43,299 bases of DNA from HGM10836 sp045580645. Lineage in GTDB: Bacteria > Bacillota_I > Bacilli_A > RF39 > UBA660. Shown piece after piece: positions 40,224 through 43,299 of this stretch. The DNA lies in NCBI GenBank assembly GCA_045580645.1, contig JAZNOG010000039.1:1-43299 (forward strand), given 5' to 3'. The notes beneath the pieces were generated by a model. It had not been told where the DNA came from. It did not search any database and worked only from the letters and a program-made list of their open reading frames with translations. A program made the position numbers and the translations under genes. Numbering within the stretch: position 1 is the stretch's first letter; each line of letters begins with the position of its first letter.

Positions 40224-40262
40224 ATTATAAAGTATTTCAAAATTGGTGTCAACTGTCTCCAA
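40224..40262 (-). promoter_or_regulatory. Promoter and possible operator of the toxin-antitoxin pair
   Basis: Minus strand: TTGACA (40247-40252), 17-bp spacer, TATAAT (40224-40229). An imperfect palindrome with arms TTGG...CCAA (40243-40262) overlaps the -35, a likely site for the antitoxin HTH. Confidence 0.8.
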
Positions 40263-40269
40263 AAAAATA

Positions 40270-40301
40270 AAATAAAAAAGATTTAGCATTACAACCAAAT
40301 C
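40270..40301 (-). terminator. Terminator of the 40313 gene
   Basis: Minus strand: GATTTGG pairs with CTAAATC (40295-40301 with 40280-40286, one G-U), 8-nt loop, then TTTTTTATTTT. Confidence 0.6.
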
Positions 40302-40312
40302 CATTCTTCATT

Positions 40313-40603
40313 CTACATATGTCTAGTTCTTTCATATGATTTAAAATTATCATGACTTTCCAAACGTTTTTTCTCTTCCACAGCAGTTTTCTCGCGTCTA
40401 TTCCAAAAATCTGCAAAAAGTATATGTATAGCAGCATCATAATAATCAAAACGTAAAGAAAAGTAATTTTCCCCATCTTTAATCAGCTCAAGCAAAATAA
40501 AAGCCACTTCTTTACAACTTAAAGCTAAACTAATAATACTCATAGCTTTATAAAATTTAATTTTTTTATCAATTTTATCTAATCTTTCAAAACCCTCTTG
40601 CAC
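40313..40603 (-). CDS. Uncharacterised 96-aa protein
   Basis: I do not recognise this protein. It is mostly helical: an amphipathic start (FERLDKIDKKIKFYKAMSI), a moderately hydrophobic middle (SLALSCKEVAFILLELI), and a charged tail. The middle is short for a membrane segment. The start is GTG with GAAAGGAGTG upstream. It has its own promoter and terminator, so it is separate from the adjacent toxin-antitoxin pair. Confidence 0.7.
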   Translation of the reverse strand: MQEGFERLDKIDKKIKFYKAMSIISLALSCKEVAFILLELIKDGENYFSLRFDYYDAAIHILFADFWNRREKTAVEEKKRLESHDNFKSYERTRHM

Positions 40604-40627
40604 AATAACACTCCTTTCAATTTAGAT

Positions 40628-40656
40628 ATTATATCTTAAAAATATATAATAATCAA
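40628..40656 (-). promoter_or_regulatory. Promoter of the 40313 gene
   Basis: Minus strand: TTGATT (40651-40656), 17-bp spacer, TATAAT (40628-40633); the -10 is centred in the palindrome AGATATTATATCT. Confidence 0.75.
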
Positions 40657-40659
40657 TAA

Positions 40660-41859
40660 TTATTTTATTTTAATAACCATCTTTCTAATGAAAACAAAAA
40701 CAAAAATTATCAAAAACAAAACACACAAAACTAAAATAACTACACCAACATTTCCTTTAAGATATTTAAAAATATCAAAATGAATATCATCTTCTAAATA
40801 TAACTTTATTTCATCAAGAACTTCTCCATCATAATATATAAATAAACTACCAATATAATCCCCTTTTTCAAAAGAATTATCAATAACTTCATAACCAACA
40901 TACTCTGTCTTTATATCTTTCTCATAATCATTTTCTAAATAATAACTATAATATTTATTACTCTTTAAATATATTTTTTCTTCTTTTAAATACTTAGTAT
41001 CAAGTTCTTTTAAAATATCATTACTAGAAATAATAACTTGATAACCATAATTATTCATATAATATTCATAAATCTTTTTAGAATCAACAAAATGATTAGG
41101 AACATTACTAGCATTTAAGGTAATAAGCATATAATTAACATCATTATAAGAAGCAATTGAAGCTAAACAATAACCTGCTTTTACATCATTACCGGTCTTG
41201 CCTCCAATTAAATAAGGCATTGAAATATCAAACTTATCAAAATAATAATCTATTGTATGTTCTAACAAAACACCTGATGCATTATAAGATAAAGTTCTTA
41301 CAATTTTATTAAAAACTTCATTATTTAAAGCATATTTAAACAAAATATATATATCCCTAGCAGTAGAATAATTTTTCTTATCATCAAGTCCAGTTGTATT
41401 TGCAAAATGAGTATTAGTCATACCAAGTTCTTTTGCCTTTTTATTCATTTCATTAACAAAATTATTAACAGAACCAAAAGTAAGCCTAGCTAAAGCATTC
41501 GCACAATCTCCACCACTAGAAAGTAAAAGACCATGCAACAAATCCATATAAGAATAATTAGTATTAAGTTTTAACCCAGAAAGTTGAACATCATAAGCAA
41601 AATCTTTAACATCAGCATAAATTATTTTTCCCTTAGAATTTAAATCCTGAACATTTTCCAATACCACAATTGCAGTCATTATCTTAGTTAAAGAAGCAAT
41701 ATAAGTCTTTTCATCTATATTTTTTTCATACAAAAAACTATCATCATTTAAATTAACTAATAAAACCTTTTCACTATCAAGTTTAAAACTAACAGCTAAA
41801 ACATTAAAAGGCACCATAAAAAGTAACAAAAATACAATAATTTTAATAAAATGTTTCAT
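40660..41859 (-). CDS. dacA: D-alanyl-D-alanine carboxypeptidase (S11 family)
   Basis: Low-molecular-weight PBP that trims the last D-Ala from peptidoglycan side chains. N-terminal signal peptide (FIKIIVFLLLFMVPFNVLA), catalytic Ser and Lys in ASLTKIMTA, and KTG in IGGKTGND are present. The second motif, usually SGN, reads SGG (LLLSSGGDCANAL). A C-terminal membrane helix (VVILVLCVLFLIIFVFVF) with a basic end anchors it, instead of the amphipathic helix of many homologues. The start at 41859 has GGAGC upstream; an ATG at 41874 is less suited. 399 aa. Confidence 0.92.
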   Translation of the reverse strand: MKHFIKIIVFLLLFMVPFNVLAVSFKLDSEKVLLVNLNDDSFLYEKNIDEKTYIASLTKIMTAIVVLENVQDLNSKGKIIYADVKDFAYDVQLSGLKLNTNYSYMDLLHGLLLSSGGDCANALARLTFGSVNNFVNEMNKKAKELGMTNTHFANTTGLDDKKNYSTARDIYILFKYALNNEVFNKIVRTLSYNASGVLLEHTIDYYFDKFDISMPYLIGGKTGNDVKAGYCLASIASYNDVNYMLITLNASNVPNHFVDSKKIYEYYMNNYGYQVIISSNDILKELDTKYLKEEKIYLKSNKYYSYYLENDYEKDIKTEYVGYEVIDNSFEKGDYIGSLFIYYDGEVLDEIKLYLEDDIHFDIFKYLKGNVGVVILVLCVLFLIIFVFVFIRKMVIKIK

Positions 41860-41895
41860 AATAAGCTCCATCATAATATAACTAAATAAATTATA

Positions 41896-41930
41896 TCAAA
41901 AAAAGACTTAGTATTAAAACTAAATCTTAT
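41896..41930 (-). terminator. Terminator of the 41934 gene
   Basis: Minus strand: AAGATTTAGT (41919-41928) pairs with ACTAAGTCTT (41903-41912, one G-U/A-C position), then T-run. Nearly the same sequence as the terminator at 42807-42836. Confidence 0.78.
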
Positions 41931-41933
41931 ATT

Positions 41934-42725
41934 TTATGCACCTTGATAATCATCAAACCAAATATTAAAATAAAAACCACACATTCCTTTATATTCATAT
42001 TTTACATTTGAAGATTTACAATTTACTTTTTCTACTAAAATTTTCGAATAATCAATATCATTATTACTTAAATCAAATTTTTCTTCATAAACATTAAAAG
42101 TATAGTTGGATAATTTTTCATAACTATTGCGTGAAATAATTCCATTTACAATATTGTCAAAATTAACTTTTCCCTCTTCATAAGAACTCATACTAATTTC
42201 TCGTTCTAATTTTTGTGATGATAAAATAAATAAATTAGCACCTGAAGCATTTGCAGCAGATATCATAAAATAATCTTTATATGTATGAATACTATAGTCA
42301 TATGAATTAGAAATAATATTTACTTCTGCAACAAACTTATCATCTAAATAAATAGAAAGTGATTTTTCATAATTATTATTAGATTCGTCATAAGCACCTA
42401 CTTTCAAAACTAATTCATAAGATTTTTCATTTAATTTAAAATTATTTACAACTATATTATGTTCAATTGTCGAATAATCAAAATTATCATCATATTGCAT
42501 AATAAGTTCTTGCTGTTCACTTTCAAAATCTATACTAGCAATAATATTTACTTCTTCATTATCTACATCAGTTTCATCATTTGATTGATTAACATCATTC
42601 TTATCAACTACATCGTCTTTACTAAAATACTTATCAATAACAAAATAGCTACCAAAACCCACTAGTAATAAACCAATAATAATAGATAAAATTATTATTA
42701 ATTTCTTTCTTTTTTTATTTTCCAT
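41934..42725 (-). CDS. Uncharacterised membrane-anchored surface protein (paralogue 1)
   Basis: 263 aa. A short basic N-terminus, a membrane helix at about 8-30 (LIIILSIIIGLLLVGFGSYF), an acidic Asp/Asn-rich spacer (about 35-60), and then an extracellular beta-rich domain with LSIYLDDKFVAEVNIISNS. There are two cysteines near the C-terminus (VNCKSS, GMCGFYF). The function is unknown. It resembles the next gene upstream on this strand over at least 50 residues, so the two arose by duplication. The start at 42725 has AGGTTGG upstream; a TTG four codons earlier is less likely. Confidence 0.8.
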   Translation of the reverse strand: MENKKRKKLIIILSIIIGLLLVGFGSYFVIDKYFSKDDVVDKNDVNQSNDETDVDNEEVNIIASIDFESEQQELIMQYDDNFDYSTIEHNIVVNNFKLNEKSYELVLKVGAYDESNNNYEKSLSIYLDDKFVAEVNIISNSYDYSIHTYKDYFMISAANASGANLFILSSQKLEREISMSSYEEGKVNFDNIVNGIISRNSYEKLSNYTFNVYEEKFDLSNNDIDYSKILVEKVNCKSSNVKYEYKGMCGFYFNIWFDDYQGA

Positions 42726-42806
42726 ATTTTTTACCAACCTCTCTTATATTTTAATAATACCAAAAAAAACAATATTTTTCAAACATAAATTCCACAATTA
42801 TGTAAA

Positions 42807-42836
42807 TAAAAAAGACTTAGTATTGCACTAAATCTT
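42807..42836 (-). terminator. Terminator of the 42845 gene
   Basis: Minus strand: AAGATTTAGT (42827-42836) pairs with ACTAAGTCTT (42812-42821), loop GCAAT, then TTTTTTATTT. Confidence 0.78.
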
Positions 42837-42844
42837 AAAACATT

Positions 42845-43299
42845 TTAAGCACATTGCGACCCTTCAGGTAAAGGAGTATTAAAATAAGCACTGCATGTAC
42901 ATCCATAATTTGCCGGATTAGTGCAAGATATAGAATCATCAAATTCAGTCGTTATATTAATATCACCATTTAAATCAATATTATCTAAAAGATTATATAT
43001 TACTAAATTTTTATCATCTTTAACCTTATAACTTCTAGAAATTAAACCTTGGTCTAAATTCATATAATACCTACCTGAATACATTCCAGTAATTTCCGAA
43101 TAATATATATCATGTTCATCAAAAATAACACCGTGTTCTCCATAAGTAGTTCCTAAAAACAATAATACATAATCATTATAAATATAAATACTGGAATAAT
43201 TAAAGAAAATACTAATTGTCGTAACAAAAGACCCAACGAAATTATTATCTAAATATATGTCTACTGTTTTATAATAATCAATAACGTTTATAAATAATA
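42845..43299 (-). CDS. Uncharacterised surface protein (paralogue 2), C-terminal part
   Basis: The frame is open to the window edge, about 150 residues, so the N-terminus is outside. A TTG at 43162 is inside the domain and is not the start. KTVDIYLDNNFVGSFVTTIS followed by YIYNDYVLLFLGTTYG lines up with KSLSIYLDDKFVAEVNIIS and HTYKDYFMISAANASG of the downstream gene, showing a tandem pair. The C-terminus is Cys-rich (SCTNP, YGCTCSAY, GSQCA), perhaps forming disulfides. Function unknown. Confidence 0.8.
   Translation of the reverse strand, partial: LFINVIDYYKTVDIYLDNNFVGSFVTTISIFFNYSSIYIYNDYVLLFLGTTYGEHGVIFDEHDIYYSEITGMYSGRYYMNLDQGLISRSYKVKDDKNLVIYNLLDNIDLNGDINITTEFDDSISCTNPANYGCTCSAYFNTPLPEGSQCA

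Noticed and set aside
42468..42474. TGTCGAA as a Spo0A box
   Set aside because: It lies inside a coding region, not near a promoter; it shows how easily the motif arises by chance.
1..43299. Mycoplasma-type genetic code (TGA as Trp)
   Set aside because: frr and the ATPase gene end at TGA at the right family length, and conserved Trp positions use TGG.
1..43299. Insertion sequences, prophage or integrative elements
   Set aside because: No transposase, integrase or phage gene was found, and base use looks even across the window.

Overview
The window is very A+T-rich DNA from a low-GC Gram-positive bacterium. Gene content (FtsW-type SEDS protein, D-Ala-D-Ala carboxypeptidase, Spo0A, CotE, a YjcZ-like peptide, type 2 peptide deformylase, Firmicutes-style ribosomal operons) points to class Bacilli. 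The small genes and the short SMC (978 aa) suggest a reduced lineage near the uncultured gut 'Mollicutes-like' or Erysipelotrichia/RF39 groups (inference). It uses the standard code: TGA terminates frr and the ATPase gene at 12985, and tryptophan is TGG, so this is not a code-4 mycoplasma.

Layout. 1-3000 (-): ftsW, comEA and comEC (cut by the window edge). 3.1-3.9 kb (+): a YjcZ-like peptide and def. 3.9-7.3 kb (-): smc-dut. 7.4-8.6 kb (+): an unknown gene plus gmk, convergent with rnc. 9.3-10.4 kb (+): yidD and a ZnuA-like lipoprotein that has lost its metal histidines. 10.4-18.4 kb (-): a zinc-ribbon membrane protein, gpmI behind an ATPase gene, spo0A, pgk-tpiA and dinB. 19.1-24.4 kb (-): glyA, infC-rpmI-rplT, rpsB-tsf and frr. 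24.5-28.3 kb: an unknown 476-aa protein, a small hydrophobic-peptide locus, tRNA-Ala, rpsP-khpA, cotE and an unknown + gene. 28.3-34.4 kb (-): miaB, an ankyrin protein, a hybrid kinase without catalytic residues, and an acyl-CoA synthetase. 34.4-38.7 kb (-): the str operon rpsL-rpsG-fusA-tuf. 38.9-40.6 kb (-): an MqsR-like toxin with a zinc-finger/HTH/Panacea antitoxin, and an unknown gene. 40.7-43.3 kb (-): a D,D-carboxypeptidase and two tandem paralogous cell-surface proteins.

Main observations. (1) At 26.02-26.35 kb a 25-residue membrane peptide gene and a convergent small RNA, each with a strong promoter and an intrinsic terminator, overlap by about 90 nt in the peptide's 3' UTR. The mRNA also has a possible SD-blocking hairpin and a 12-bp 5'-3' long-range pairing. 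This is the arrangement of a type I toxin-antitoxin module, and I do not recognise the peptide. (2) Ribosomal proteins S2 and L20 carry nearly the same extra C-terminal Rho_N/SAP-like module on a Lys/Glu-rich linker. (3) infC starts at AUA behind an L20-type leader with an attenuator. (4) Spo0A, CotE and a YjcZ-like peptide imply endospore formation or its relics. (5) A hybrid histidine kinase lacks its phospho-His, its phospho-Asp and most of its ATP-binding motifs. Positions and hairpins were read by eye; no folding, alignment or database search was run.
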